Source of the DNA: JARKQH01 sp964631605
GTDB lineage: Bacteria; Verrucomicrobiota; Verrucomicrobiia; Limisphaerales; UBA8199
Reading direction: 5' to 3'
DNA: 64,000 bases
NCBI GenBank assembly: GCA_964631605.1
Contig: CAZVYG010000016.1
Location: 1 to 64,000, forward strand
In this document: positions 50,274 to 59,576 of the stretch, piece after piece
Layout: each line of letters starts with the position of its first letter
How positions within the stretch are numbered: position 1 is the stretch's first letter
Translations under genes and position numbers: made by a program
The notes under the pieces: model-generated
Database searches by the model: none
Told to the model about the DNA's origin: nothing
The model's input: only the letters and a program-made list of their open reading frames with translations

Positions 50274-50948
50274 ATGATCAAGCCTGCGGACCTATTTGAT
50301 TTGAGCCAGTGCGAACACGCGGCCATCTTCGACGGCTGCGCCGCGGCCTGGGAGGCGTTGGGCCGGATTGCCGCCTACCTGGACGCGCACCTGCGGCCGG
50401 CGCTGCACAACCGCTGCGAAGGCGTCGCCTTCATCGGCGAGCGGGTGTTCATCGGCGAGGGCACCGTGGTCGAAGATGGCGTCATGATCAAAGGCCCGGC
50501 CATCATCGGGCGCAATTGCCAGATTCGACACAATGCCTACCTGCGCGAGCAGGTCATCATTGGCGATGATTGCGTGGTGGGCAACTCGTGCGAAATCAAA
50601 AACGCGCTCCTGTTCAACGGCGTGATGGTGCCCCATTTCAATTACGTGGGGGATTCGATCCTCGGCCACAAGGCGCACCTGGGCGCGGGAGCAAAAATCT
50701 CGAACGTCAAGCTCGTGCCGGGCAACATCGTGGTTGAAATTGATGGCGTCCGGGTTGACACCGGCCTGCGCAAGTTCGGCGCGCTGCTGGGGGACCAGGT
50801 GGATGTCGGGTGCAACGCGGTGCTGAATCCCGGCACCATTCTGGGACGCCGTTGCGTGGTTTATCCCAACGTGAATTGGCGGGGTGTCCTGCCAGCCGCG
50901 CGCGTGGTCAAGAACCGGGCCGCCACGGAAATCGTGCCGCGAAGCTGA
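50274..50948 (+). CDS. Left-handed beta-helix acyltransferase-like protein (nucleotidyltransferase C-terminal type)
   Basis: 224 residues built on hexapeptide repeats, for example 'RVFIGEGTVVEDGVMIKG', 'IIGRNCQIRHNAYLREQVII', 'VVGNSCEIKNALL' and 'VDVGCNAVLNPGTILGRRCV'. The pattern is that of the C-terminal acetyltransferase half of GlmU-like sugar nucleotidyltransferases, here without the nucleotidyltransferase half. An approx. 45-residue helical lead precedes the helix. It may transfer an acyl group in cell-wall or polysaccharide precursor synthesis. Confidence 0.83.
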   Translation: MIKPADLFDLSQCEHAAIFDGCAAAWEALGRIAAYLDAHLRPALHNRCEGVAFIGERVFIGEGTVVEDGVMIKGPAIIGRNCQIRHNAYLREQVIIGDDCVVGNSCEIKNALLFNGVMVPHFNYVGDSILGHKAHLGAGAKISNVKLVPGNIVVEIDGVRVDTGLRKFGALLGDQVDVGCNAVLNPGTILGRRCVVYPNVNWRGVLPAARVVKNRAATEIVPRS

Positions 50949-51020
50949 AACACAGCGGCTCCCGATTCCCGCGGGCATTCACGGGCGCCGCCGGGGGCAA
51001 AGACGAATGGGGAAAAGGGG

Positions 51021-53942
51021 TCAGGGCGAGAGCGCCAGTTTCAGCCGATAGAAGCGGCTCGAAGCGCTGAAAGCCTCGGGGACCAACGCTTCCCACTCCT
51101 CCGCGTCGGGGTAATCCGCGAGCCGGGTGAACACAATGCCGGGAACCGGTTGCCACTCCGCCGCCGCCAAGGCCGGCGCGCTTTCAAACAAGTAATGGAA
51201 GTTCAGCGGCAGACCTTTTCGCTGCAGGTAGCGAAAGGCCAGGGTCCCGCCCGAGCGCGTCCATCGCAGCGCCGGCCCGGCATCCGGCGCCGAGGGATTT
51301 TGGGCGAAAAACAACTCCTCGAGGTTCTTGAAGCCGTCGCCGTCGGGATCATCGGCCGGCCCGCGCAAAGGCTCCGGAATGGTGTCATAGCCGGCTATCC
51401 AGTCTGCAAAGGCAACCGGCGCGGTGATCTTCTCCAGCACCAACCGCGGCCCCAGGCCGGCGGCCGCCTCGCGCGCGTGGTAATAGTAAACATTGTCCCC
51501 CGGCTGGCTGGTCACCTGGATGACACCGCTGAGACGTTTGTCCCCCGAAAATTCGCCCAGCGCCGCGGAAGTGACTTCGACCCGTTCGACCACATCGGTG
51601 GTCATCAGCCAGCTCTGGATGGTGGAGCCCATCGCCGGCTGGTTGGTCCAGGTCAATTCCGTTTCCAGCCAGGTGTCATTGGTGACAAAACGAAATTCCA
51701 TGCCCGGCACAATCCCCGGGGTGGGCGGGGCGGGCGACCGGAGCTCGAGCCAGGCGCGGCTGAAGTTGGTGAGGCTGACCGCCGCGAGGTTGAATCGCAC
51801 GAAGCCGCGCCGGTTGTAGCCGGCGGAGGATTTCTTGAGATGGAGCGTGGTTTCGGCGCCATAATTATTGGTGGCGTACGAGCCGTCCCGCACGAACGCA
51901 TCCGCCTCCGGAACGACGCTTTCGCTCTCGAGAGCAAGGGGTGGAGCCAGGACCACGGCCACCTGCGCCGTGGCGCTGTAGCCTCCCGCGGTGATCGCCA
52001 GCTCGAGCTGGTGGTTGCCGCGTCCGTCGAACGTCGCTTGCGTGTCGCTGGCGTTGGGCGCGGAGAGAAAGACCCGGCCGGTCGTGGCGACCACCCGCCA
52101 TTGGGCCGTGAAGCTGCCGGGGGTTGCCGGCATTCCCCCCACCAGAACCGTTGCCGCCAGGCGGGTGCTGTTTTCGGGGAAGGGGAGGGTGACCGTCGCG
52201 GGCAGCGTCACGGCGGGGAGCCCGAGGCGCCGCGCCAGTTGATCCTGGTAGAGCGAGAACGGTTCGAGCGTGTCGCCCTGCCCCAGTCCCTCGACGTGGT
52301 CCGCCGGGTCGCATTTGGCGCCGCCGAAGGTCGGACGATCCACGCCCGTGCGCGTGCCGCGTGTACCGATGGCGTAGCCGTAGCGGCTTTGCTCGGTGCG
52401 GATCACGTATGCGGGCCCGCCGCCGGTGCCCAGCAAATTCCAATACACGCCATGGGCGGCGGTCACGTTGTGCAGCGGGGGGGTGCCATAAGGCCGGTAA
52501 CGGGCTTCCCACGAGCTGTTGTCGCCGGTGCTGGCGTCAATCAGATTCGAGTGGCTGAAGTGCATGTGGTGGTCGCTGTTCGAGCCGCCCGTGGTTTGGG
52601 AACCCGTGTCGCCCGTCTGCCGGCCGGTGTCCTTGTCAATGCACTGGTGAAAAACGTTGCCGCACGAGCCCATGTGCGAAAGCACCATCCCGTGGCGTGA
52701 AAACGTCGCCCGGCAGGCGTGCAACAGGCAGTCATTGGCGTTCTGCAACCGGTACATGTACCCGTTGCCGCCGCCGCCGCCATATTGCGGCCGTTGAAAG
52801 TGGCATTCGCTCAGCGTTAGCCGGCTGGATTCCTGCAGCAGCACGCCGTTGCTAAGCAGGTGGCAGGTGGTGCTGTTGCCCGCCGGCTGAAACGTTTCGA
52901 CCCGCCGCATCCACGAGTCGCGCGCCCGCAGCATTTTCACCAGAAACGAGTTATGGACATAATAAGCGGCGTTGGTCGGGTAGTTGTAGTCTTCCTCCCT
53001 CCAGCCGGCGCCGGGATTCTGCACGTTGCCAATCGAGAAATCCTCCAGCCCGACTTCGGTGACCGGCCCGGCAGCGAGCCGGATGACGCGGGCGTTGTCC
53101 CGCGTCTTGAGGTAGTAGCGAGTCGGAGCGTCCAAGGTGAGGGAGTTGGTGGCGGCATTGACCGTCACCACGCGGCGAAAATACGCAACCCCGCGCAGGC
53201 TGTTGCTGTAACCGAGCCACCCCGGTTCGTTGTGCTCGCTCACCCAGGCATCCGAGGCGTCGGCTCGCACCATGACCCATTGCCCCGCGGCAAACCCCGC
53301 CGTGCTGCTCACGGGCAAAACCTTCGTCGGACCCGGCAGGTCCTGGCGAATCGGGGTCGTGCCCGCGCCGCCGGCAAAGAACCCCGCGCTGGTCGAACCC
53401 TCGACCAGGATGACCACCGCGTTGCGCATGTTGGTGCTGGTGTTCAACAGGAAGGTTTGGCCGGCGCCCGCTCCCCGCAGAATGATGTTGGAGGCATCAA
53501 TCCGCAGGGCGTAGCTGGCCGAGCCTTGGGGACTGACCCGGTAAAGGCCGGCCGGCAGGTACACCACCCCGCCCCCGGCGGCTTTGGCGGCGTTGATGGC
53601 GCTTTGCAGGGCGAGGGTCGAATCGGCCGCGCCAGTGGGGTCGGCGTGGTACGGCGCCTCCGCGGCATTGAACACCGGACCCGCCACCTCCGGCACGGGG
53701 GATTCCCCGGCATGATAGCCCGCATAGGAAAAATCCTGAATCAGCTTGTCGGTCTCAAAGCTCGCCTCCAGCCCGGGCGGCCGCCAATCGGCCGGGTAGA
53801 GCGCGCTGCGCCACGCACTGGCTCGCAACGGAACCAGGGCGACAGCCGAAAGCAACAGCGCGAATGCCGACAGGCGGGGAGATGCATGGCACACGGCCCG
53901 GCGTTTGCGCCGAGCCATCCCAAACGAAACAACAACACTCAC
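51021..53942 (-). CDS. Large exported pectate-lyase-superfamily beta-helix protein with DNRLRE domain
   Basis: 973 residues; signal-peptide-like stretch at about 20-42. Residues about 70-600 are a right-handed beta-helix opening with the Pectate_lyase_3 motif 'ADPTGAADSTLALQSAINAA' and 'GGGVVYLPAGLYRV'. A DNRLRE-type structural domain covers about 680-840 ('DAFVRDGSYATNNYGAETTL', 'RRGFVRFNLAAVSL'). A 'DPDGDGFKNLEELFFAQNP' calcium-type linker precedes the C-terminal domain, which ends 'SSRFYRLKLALSP'. It probably binds or cleaves a plant or algal polysaccharide; catalytic residues are not assigned. Confidence 0.82.
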   Translation of the reverse strand: MSVVVSFGMARRKRRAVCHASPRLSAFALLLSAVALVPLRASAWRSALYPADWRPPGLEASFETDKLIQDFSYAGYHAGESPVPEVAGPVFNAAEAPYHADPTGAADSTLALQSAINAAKAAGGGVVYLPAGLYRVSPQGSASYALRIDASNIILRGAGAGQTFLLNTSTNMRNAVVILVEGSTSAGFFAGGAGTTPIRQDLPGPTKVLPVSSTAGFAAGQWVMVRADASDAWVSEHNEPGWLGYSNSLRGVAYFRRVVTVNAATNSLTLDAPTRYYLKTRDNARVIRLAAGPVTEVGLEDFSIGNVQNPGAGWREEDYNYPTNAAYYVHNSFLVKMLRARDSWMRRVETFQPAGNSTTCHLLSNGVLLQESSRLTLSECHFQRPQYGGGGGNGYMYRLQNANDCLLHACRATFSRHGMVLSHMGSCGNVFHQCIDKDTGRQTGDTGSQTTGGSNSDHHMHFSHSNLIDASTGDNSSWEARYRPYGTPPLHNVTAAHGVYWNLLGTGGGPAYVIRTEQSRYGYAIGTRGTRTGVDRPTFGGAKCDPADHVEGLGQGDTLEPFSLYQDQLARRLGLPAVTLPATVTLPFPENSTRLAATVLVGGMPATPGSFTAQWRVVATTGRVFLSAPNASDTQATFDGRGNHQLELAITAGGYSATAQVAVVLAPPLALESESVVPEADAFVRDGSYATNNYGAETTLHLKKSSAGYNRRGFVRFNLAAVSLTNFSRAWLELRSPAPPTPGIVPGMEFRFVTNDTWLETELTWTNQPAMGSTIQSWLMTTDVVERVEVTSAALGEFSGDKRLSGVIQVTSQPGDNVYYYHAREAAAGLGPRLVLEKITAPVAFADWIAGYDTIPEPLRGPADDPDGDGFKNLEELFFAQNPSAPDAGPALRWTRSGGTLAFRYLQRKGLPLNFHYLFESAPALAAAEWQPVPGIVFTRLADYPDAEEWEALVPEAFSASSRFYRLKLALSP

Positions 53943-54240
53943 CTTCCAACCCTAATCGAAAACCCACGTCAAGTCGAGCCGGGTTTTGATTGTCGAGCTT
54001 TGATTTATCGAGGCATTCCGGCGCAACGCAGTTTCCGACAGGGTTGAAGTCCAGCTCAGGAAAAAACAATGACCGGCAACCAGTGCGCCAAAAGTCCGGC
54101 CCGAGCCAGACCTCATCGCCGGGAGCTGGAGCGGGGGCATTCCTGCCCGCCTTTGGGAAGGCCACTGGCGTTTTGGAGTGCGGCGGTCTTGTGCAGCTTT
54201 GGATGAAAACGTTCCCTGCCTCGGTTGGGTTGCCACACGG

Positions 54241-54264
54241 TGGAGCAGGTCTCCGACCTGCTGG
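54241..54264 (+). repeat. REP-like hairpin, copy 1
   Basis: TGGAGCAGGTCTCCGACCTG CTGG unit: AGCAGGTC and GACCTGCT form an 8-bp stem around TCC (54244-54262). A second copy lies exactly 120 bases downstream. Confidence 0.65.
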
Positions 54265-54269
54265 TTCCG

Positions 54270-54284
54270 GGAGTCTCCGACTCC
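54270..54284. repeat. Short hairpin GGAGTC-TCC-GACTCC
   Basis: A perfect 6-bp stem with the same TCC spacer as its neighbours, so it is of the same element type. Confidence 0.45.
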
Positions 54285-54311
54285 AATGCGGGGCCGGAGG
54301 CCCCGGCCACC

Positions 54312-54331
54312 GGCAGACCGGGAGGTCTGCC
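54312..54331. repeat. Hairpin GGCAGACC-GGGA-GGTCTGCC
   Basis: A perfect 8-bp stem with a 4-base loop, between the two copies of the 24-base repeat. Confidence 0.55.
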
Positions 54332-54360
54332 CCACACCCGAGACTCATGGGACTGTGGCG

Positions 54361-54384
54361 TGGAGCAGGTCTCTGACCTGCTGG
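54361..54384 (+). repeat. REP-like hairpin, copy 2
   Basis: Differs from copy 1 at one base within 24 (the loop centre, TCT for TCC). The stem is unchanged, which suggests structure is what is kept. Confidence 0.65.
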
Positions 54385-54644
54385 CTCGGGAAAGGGAACC
54401 CGACATAGCGCCTGATGGGGTAACGCTCGGCTGGGCCATGTCCCCAACGCCCTTGGCGTCGGGGATGGAGGAGGGCAACGGGAGAACTGAGCGACAGCGG
54501 CCCCCGCCGTGATGACGCCCATGACTCTCGACAACCGGAGCGTGTGGCCTAAGCTCGCAACGGGCAAACTGCGAACCGGCGCGGCCTTTCGCTCCAGTGA
54601 CTTTGTTAACCTTTCGTAACTCGTAGTCGCCGAATGCCACAAGA

Positions 54645-55466
54645 TCACAGCTTCGGCCCTGCGAAGGGATTCGAGTTCGGCGGGCCGGCGCCGGGGATGT
54701 GAGGCGCGCGCAAGGGGGCCATCCAAAGATAAAGCCAGCCGATGAGAAAATGAGCGGCAAAGCCGAAGCCCAGACGCAAGGGGTCCACAGCGCCCAGACC
54801 GTGCAGCAGGATCATGGCCGCCATGAACAGCGAGCCGGGCATCAGCGCCGCGCCGGCCAGACGCCAACTGCCCGCCAAACCCAGTTGGCGGTTGGCATAG
54901 AAGCCCACCAGCCAGACCGGCACGGTGTAGAGGGTGGCCAAGGCCCCCCACGACACCATTAACGCGATGACGACAAATGCGGCGGTGAGGCCCACCCAGA
55001 CCGGCTTCCACGCCCCCCACCAGGGCAACGCACTGGACCGGTTCAAACCAATCCAGGCTTGCGCCGGATACGGAACTGAAAAATAGCCGGGCAGGGAGTA
55101 AACGCGCAGACCCCGACGCCCAAGTTCGAGATGGATATAGGCCGGTGACCGCACCTGGCCGCCATGGTCAAGGTCCACCGCAACGCCGAGGAACCGGTTT
55201 TCGGCGAGCAGAACCGGCGCCGGCCCCGGCCAATCCAGCGTGCCGCCGCGGATTTCACTTTCTTCGGGAAGGCGGCTGACGAATTCGTCCAGGACCGGCA
55301 CCCAGGCATGATGCAGAAACCAGGCGACCGCTGCGGCGACCATCAGGGCGAAAACGAACTGGACGGTTAACAGGCGTGCAAGCCGGGCGTGGGCGAACGC
55401 GGCCACCCCCCGCGCCGTAAAGGGTTGCCAGGCACAAGGTGGAGTTTGCGGGGCTTCGGCTTGCAT
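54645..55466 (-). CDS. Integral membrane protein of unknown function (DUF1189-like layout)
   Basis: 273 residues. One helix near the start (about 34-52) is followed by a 110-residue outer domain ('RLPEESEIRGGTLDWPG', 'NRFLGVAVDLDHGGQVRSPA') and then four or five helices to the end. This helix-domain-helices layout resembles DUF1189/Yip-like proteins, but I cannot assign a function. A TTG at 55499 would overlap the pdxA stop and add 11 residues. It is at the end of the pdxA operon. Confidence 0.65.
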   Translation of the reverse strand: MQAEAPQTPPCAWQPFTARGVAAFAHARLARLLTVQFVFALMVAAAVAWFLHHAWVPVLDEFVSRLPEESEIRGGTLDWPGPAPVLLAENRFLGVAVDLDHGGQVRSPAYIHLELGRRGLRVYSLPGYFSVPYPAQAWIGLNRSSALPWWGAWKPVWVGLTAAFVVIALMVSWGALATLYTVPVWLVGFYANRQLGLAGSWRLAGAALMPGSLFMAAMILLHGLGAVDPLRLGFGFAAHFLIGWLYLWMAPLRAPHIPGAGPPNSNPFAGPKL

Positions 55467-55495
55467 CCCTCCTCCGCGCGCGGCGCGGCCGCGGT

Positions 55496-56485
55496 TCAAA
55501 CCGGCTTCTTCCGGGCGGCAAGCTGCCGCGCCAGCCGGATGGCGGCGACCATACTCGAAGGGTTGGCCACGCCGCGGCCCGCAATGTCGTAGGCGGTCCC
55601 GTGGTCGGGCGAGGTCCGGATAAACGGCAGGCCGAGGGTCCAGTTGATGCCCTGCTCGAAGGCCACCATCTTAAGCGGCGCCAGGCCCTGATCATGATAC
55701 ATGGCCACCACCGCGTCATACTCGCCGCGGTAGGCGTAGTAAAACAGGGCGTCGGCGCTCAGCGGGCCGACGACATCCCAGCCGCGGCGACGCGCGGATT
55801 CGACCGCCGGAATAATCGTCGTTTGCTCTTCGGTCCCGAGTTTTCCGCCCTCGCCGGCGTGGGGATTGAGGCCGCAGACCGCGATGCGGGCCCGGCCCAG
55901 GCGCAGATCGGCACAGGCGCGCGCCGCCAGCTCGATTGCCAGCTCGACCTTGCCGATGGTGATCTGGCCGGCCAACACCCGGATGGGCACGTGCGTTGTT
56001 ACCAGCGCCACCCGCAGCCAGCGGCCGCGATCGTCCTGGCCCAGCAACATCATCGCTGTGCGCTCCGTCCCGGCCAGTTGTGACAGCAGCTCGGTTTGTC
56101 CCACAAAAGGCTCGCCGGAACGGATGATGGATTCCTTGTTGACGGGCGCGGTGACCATGGCGTCCAGGTCGCCCCGGAGACAGCGAGCAGCGGCTTCCTT
56201 CAGCCACGCCACCGCCGCCCGAGCGGCTTCGGGCGCGCCGGCGGGGAGGTCCGGCGGCAGGGCTGAGGGGAGCGGATTCAGAACGGCAATTCGGCCGGGC
56301 GGGGCTTCGCCGTCCGAAATCGGGAGATGGAGCCCGAGTTTTTGGTTCAAGGCGAGCAGGAGGCCGGGGTCGCCCAGAATGACGTAGCGGCAATCGGGGT
56401 GGTCGAGCTCGTTGGCAAGGGCCTTGAGGGTGACCTCGGGTCCGATGCCGCCGACGTCGCCCAAAGTAATACCAATGGTAATCAT
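55496..56485 (-). CDS. pdxA: 4-hydroxythreonine-4-phosphate dehydrogenase
   Basis: 329 residues. It opens 'MITIGITLGDVGGIGPEVTL', the strict PdxA start, and has 'VTAPVNKESI', 'MMLLGQDDRGRWLRVALVTT', 'CGLNPHAGEGGKLGTEE' and 'VAMYHDQGLAPLKMVAFEQG', including the metal-binding His residues. It oxidises 4-phosphohydroxy-L-threonine in pyridoxal phosphate synthesis. The ATG at 56485 fits the family start; the frame continues upstream into the isomerase gene. It lies 8 bases after that gene's stop. Confidence 0.96.
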   Translation of the reverse strand: MITIGITLGDVGGIGPEVTLKALANELDHPDCRYVILGDPGLLLALNQKLGLHLPISDGEAPPGRIAVLNPLPSALPPDLPAGAPEAARAAVAWLKEAAARCLRGDLDAMVTAPVNKESIIRSGEPFVGQTELLSQLAGTERTAMMLLGQDDRGRWLRVALVTTHVPIRVLAGQITIGKVELAIELAARACADLRLGRARIAVCGLNPHAGEGGKLGTEEQTTIIPAVESARRRGWDVVGPLSADALFYYAYRGEYDAVVAMYHDQGLAPLKMVAFEQGINWTLGLPFIRTSPDHGTAYDIAGRGVANPSSMVAAIRLARQLAARKKPV

Positions 56486-56493
56486 TAGATTAT

Positions 56494-57453
56494 CTAAAAA
56501 TACCGGACGAATGTCTTCTTTCGCAGGCGCTCCAGCCATTGTCTTTCGATCCGGCTGCGTTCCTCGACCAGCAGGTCGCGCTCGATCTGGTCTCGCACTT
56601 CGGCGAGGGGCTTGAAGTGAGCAGGCTTTTTCTCATCCACGCGGACGATCCAAATCACGTCCCCGGTATCTATGATGTCGCTGACCTCGCCGGGGTTCAG
56701 GTGGTTGACAGCTTCGGCGAGTTCTTTTCGGAGTTCCTTGACTTCCTGGAGGGGGCGTTCGCCGCCCTGGTTGCGTTCCGGGCCTTGGGAGTAAAGACTT
56801 GCCAGCTCGGCGAAAGGCGTGCCTTCCTTGAGCTTGAGGAGGATTTCCTCGGCGAGTTTGCGGGTGGCGTTGTTTGTCTCGCCAGCGGGGCGATTGAGGA
56901 TGATCATCCTCAACTTTGCCTGATCATTAACCTTAAAGCGCTCCTTATTGGCCTCGTAGTAGCGCTCGATCTTGTGAGGTGAGACCAGGACTTCCGAAGA
57001 AATGTTTTTTTGTCGGAGGGCTTCCACAATGAATTGATCCCGAACCTGTTGCCGGAATTTCTCATAGGTCATCCCTCTGGCTTGGAGGGTCTTGGTCAGG
57101 GTTGCTCGGTCCTGGAACTGGGAGCGGATTTTTTCGCGGACCAGTTCATCCAACACATTTTCGGGGAGACTATATCCGGCACGTTTGAATTCCTGGAGGA
57201 TGAGCTCCTGGTCGAGGAGCTTTTCCAGGTTTTCGGCTCGCGCAGCATTGATTCGGCGCTCGAGCTCTTGCGGATTGTTTCGGTACTCCCGGAGTTGAAC
57301 GTCGAGGGTTTGGCTGGTAAGCCTCTCGACCTGATCATAGGTGACCACGGAATCGTGAACCACGGCTTTCAAGCCATTGACCAGCGCCGCTTCGGCGGTG
57401 AACCCGGCGCAGGCAAGCGCCAGCGCCCCCAAAAGAATGAAAGGCCTTTTCAT
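56494..57453 (-). CDS. SurA-type periplasmic peptidyl-prolyl isomerase/chaperone
   Basis: 319 residues with a signal peptide (MKRPFILLGALALACAGFTA). A SurA N-terminal chaperone domain (about 25-165) contains 'LKAVVHDSVVTYDQVERLTS' and 'LEKLLDQELILQEFKRAGYS'. One parvulin (rotamase) domain follows (about 180-290) with 'ATRKLAEEILLKLKEGTPFA' and 'HLNPGEVSDIIDTGDVIWIV'. SurA of E. coli has two parvulin domains; here there is one. It helps outer-membrane proteins fold. Position before pdxA is the same as in many bacteria (surA-pdxA). Confidence 0.9.
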   Translation of the reverse strand: MKRPFILLGALALACAGFTAEAALVNGLKAVVHDSVVTYDQVERLTSQTLDVQLREYRNNPQELERRINAARAENLEKLLDQELILQEFKRAGYSLPENVLDELVREKIRSQFQDRATLTKTLQARGMTYEKFRQQVRDQFIVEALRQKNISSEVLVSPHKIERYYEANKERFKVNDQAKLRMIILNRPAGETNNATRKLAEEILLKLKEGTPFAELASLYSQGPERNQGGERPLQEVKELRKELAEAVNHLNPGEVSDIIDTGDVIWIVRVDEKKPAHFKPLAEVRDQIERDLLVEERSRIERQWLERLRKKTFVRYF

Positions 57454-57495
57454 TTCAGCGCCCGCAGTCTAGGCGCCGAAAAAATTCCGGTCAAG

Positions 57496-59463
57496 TCAGA
57501 CTGCGGCCGCTTCTTTATCCGCAGCACTGCGCTTGAGCCAGACCATAAGAATGCTGATATCGGCCGGAGAGACTCCGGAAATGCGGGATGCCTGACCAAG
57601 GGTTTGAGGACGAATCTGGATCAGTTTCTGCCGCGCCTCGGCTCTGAGACTCGGCACCGCCAGATAATCGAAGTCGCTTGGAATCTGCTTCTGCTCGAAG
57701 CTCCGGCATTTTTCTACCTCAGCCTCCTGCCGGGCAATATAGCCGGCATATTTCAGCGTAATCTCAACTTGCTGAACAACTTCCGGAGGAAGGGAGTCGT
57801 TGCGGGAGGGCAGGTTGGAATAACTGATGTCCGGCTGCCGCAAAAGTTGCGCCAAGGTGGTCGTTCCATTGCGAGTGGATTCGAGCCGATGCAGCTCGGT
57901 GCGGATGGCAGCCTCTTTGGCTTCGAATCGGGCGAAATTTCGCGCCGACAAAAGCCCGATTTCGCGGGCGATTCGGCACAGCCGGAGGTCGGCATTGTCC
58001 TGACGCAGGAGCAACCGATACTCGGCGCGGGAGGTGAACATCCGGTATGGCTCGACTGTTCCCTTGGTGACGAGGTCGTCTATCAGAACCCCGATGTAGG
58101 CCTGGTCCCGGCGCAGGACAATAGGCTCCAGCCCGCGCACCCGTCGAGCAGCGTTGATTCCCGCCATCAGTCCCTGTGCAGCAGCCTCTTCATACCCAGA
58201 GGTCCCGTTGATCTGACCGGCCAAATACAGGTTCCGGCAAATCTTGGTTTCGAGAGACGGATACAACTGCGTCGGGAAAACGAAGTCGTATTCGACCGCG
58301 TAAGCTGGGCGGAGGATTTCAGCCTGCTCGCAGCCGATAATGGTGCGCACCATCTGAATCTGGACCTCGAATGGGAGTGAGGTCGAAAAGCCGTTCACGT
58401 AGATTTCGTCGGTGTTAAGCCCCTCAGGTTCGAGGAACAACTGTTGGCGTTCCTTTTCTGGGAACTTGACCGTTTTGTCCTCGATGGATGGGCAATAGCG
58501 GGGCCCGGTCCCTTGGATGATGCCGGAGTAAAGGGGAGACTTGTCGAGGTTTGCGCGGATGACCTTGGCGGTCTCGGGCGTTGTGAAGGTTATGTAGCAG
58601 GGTAGTTGGCCGCCGATGCGTTCGAGGACCGAACCTGGGGGATAACGTCCAGGAGCCGGACGGAAGAAATGTTCCACGTGGAACATTTTGTCTGGAGGAT
58701 TTGGGGCTTTGGCGGTCGAGAACGCCGAGCCTGGAGCGTCGGATTGTTCCACGTGGAACAATTCCTCGAGCCAATGGGTGAAGTAGGGCACGGGCTCATC
58801 CCCCGGTTGAATTTCTGTCCTACTGAAGTCAATGGATCTCTTGAGCAACCGGGGCGGGGTGCCCGTTTTAAGCCGACCCAATTCCAAACCAATCTCCATT
58901 AGGGAACCTGAAAGCCCCATCGCCGCCCCCTCGCCAGCCCGCCCTCCAGGAAGCTGCTTCAGCCCAATATGCATTAAGCCCTTCAAAAATGTGCCCGTTG
59001 TAACAATCACTGTCGTGCCATGATACTGCACGCCCAGCGTTGTCTCGACCCCATAAACCTGCCCATCCCGATGCAGAAGCCTGGCTGCCTGGTCTTGGCG
59101 AAGCTCAAGATTCGGTTCCCGTTCGCAGACCCATTTCATCCGGAACTGGTAGGCCTTCTTGTCACACTGCGCGCGCGGCGCCCAAACTGCAGGACCCTTC
59201 TTCGTGTTGAGCATCCTGAACTGAAGCCCCGTCAGATCAGTTGTCTTGCCCATCTCCCCACCCATGGCGTCAATCTCGCGGGTGAGGTGCCCCTTCGCGA
59301 GTCCGCCGATTGCCGGGTTGCAGGACATCTGGGACACAGTGTCCACGTTGATCGTCAACAGCAGGGTCTGACATCCGAGTCGTGCCGCGGCGAGGGCCGC
59401 CTCGACGCCGGCATGGCCGGCGCCCAGGACGATCACATCATACGACTTCGGATAAACGAACAT
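57496..59463 (-). CDS. mnmG: tRNA uridine-5-carboxymethylaminomethyl modification enzyme MnmG (GidA)
   Basis: 655 residues, about 30 longer than usual. The FAD site is 'VIVLGAGHAGVEAALAAARL'; 'SCNPAIGGLAKGHLTREIDA' and 'TKKGPAVWAPRAQCDKKAYQ' are MnmG signatures; the C-terminal domain is complete to 'RISGVSPADISILMVWLK'. With MnmE it modifies U34 of certain tRNAs. Residues about 230-275 are an insertion with 'LFHVEQ' and 'MFHVEHF', which are the translations of two parS palindromes (58670-58685 and 58745-58760). The neighbouring rsmG and parAB genes, often found beside it, are not in the window. Confidence 0.96.
   Translation of the reverse strand: MFVYPKSYDVIVLGAGHAGVEAALAAARLGCQTLLLTINVDTVSQMSCNPAIGGLAKGHLTREIDAMGGEMGKTTDLTGLQFRMLNTKKGPAVWAPRAQCDKKAYQFRMKWVCEREPNLELRQDQAARLLHRDGQVYGVETTLGVQYHGTTVIVTTGTFLKGLMHIGLKQLPGGRAGEGAAMGLSGSLMEIGLELGRLKTGTPPRLLKRSIDFSRTEIQPGDEPVPYFTHWLEELFHVEQSDAPGSAFSTAKAPNPPDKMFHVEHFFRPAPGRYPPGSVLERIGGQLPCYITFTTPETAKVIRANLDKSPLYSGIIQGTGPRYCPSIEDKTVKFPEKERQQLFLEPEGLNTDEIYVNGFSTSLPFEVQIQMVRTIIGCEQAEILRPAYAVEYDFVFPTQLYPSLETKICRNLYLAGQINGTSGYEEAAAQGLMAGINAARRVRGLEPIVLRRDQAYIGVLIDDLVTKGTVEPYRMFTSRAEYRLLLRQDNADLRLCRIAREIGLLSARNFARFEAKEAAIRTELHRLESTRNGTTTLAQLLRQPDISYSNLPSRNDSLPPEVVQQVEITLKYAGYIARQEAEVEKCRSFEQKQIPSDFDYLAVPSLRAEARQKLIQIRPQTLGQASRISGVSPADISILMVWLKRSAADKEAAAV
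58670..58685. other. parS centromere-like site 1
   Basis: TGTTCCACGTGGAACA, a perfect 16-bp palindrome that matches the ParB-binding parS consensus (TGTTTCACGTGAAACA family). It lies within mnmG and is read in frame as MFHVEHF. The second site is 59 bases away. Confidence 0.88.
58745..58760. other. parS centromere-like site 2
   Basis: The same perfect palindrome TGTTCCACGTGGAACA, also inside mnmG, read in frame as FHVEQ. Two exact copies in 91 bases are far beyond chance. Confidence 0.88.
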
Positions 59464-59576
59464 CCTTTTAGTTCTAAGCTATAACGGGCCAGGCGACAAG
59501 AGTGACCGCAAGGCACCGAAGGGGCACACCGATTCCAAGTCCAATCTTCGACCTCGAGAGTGGACGGTTGGAAGAA

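Larger units (their letters stand above)
53943..54644. other. Non-coding region with palindromic repeats
   Basis: 702 bases without a convincing gene. The middle third carries at least four hairpins, listed separately. Open frames here are short and translate to repetitive, repeat-derived peptides ('VEQVSDLL'). It separates minus-strand genes and may serve as leader for the pectate-lyase-like gene at its low end. Confidence 0.6.
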
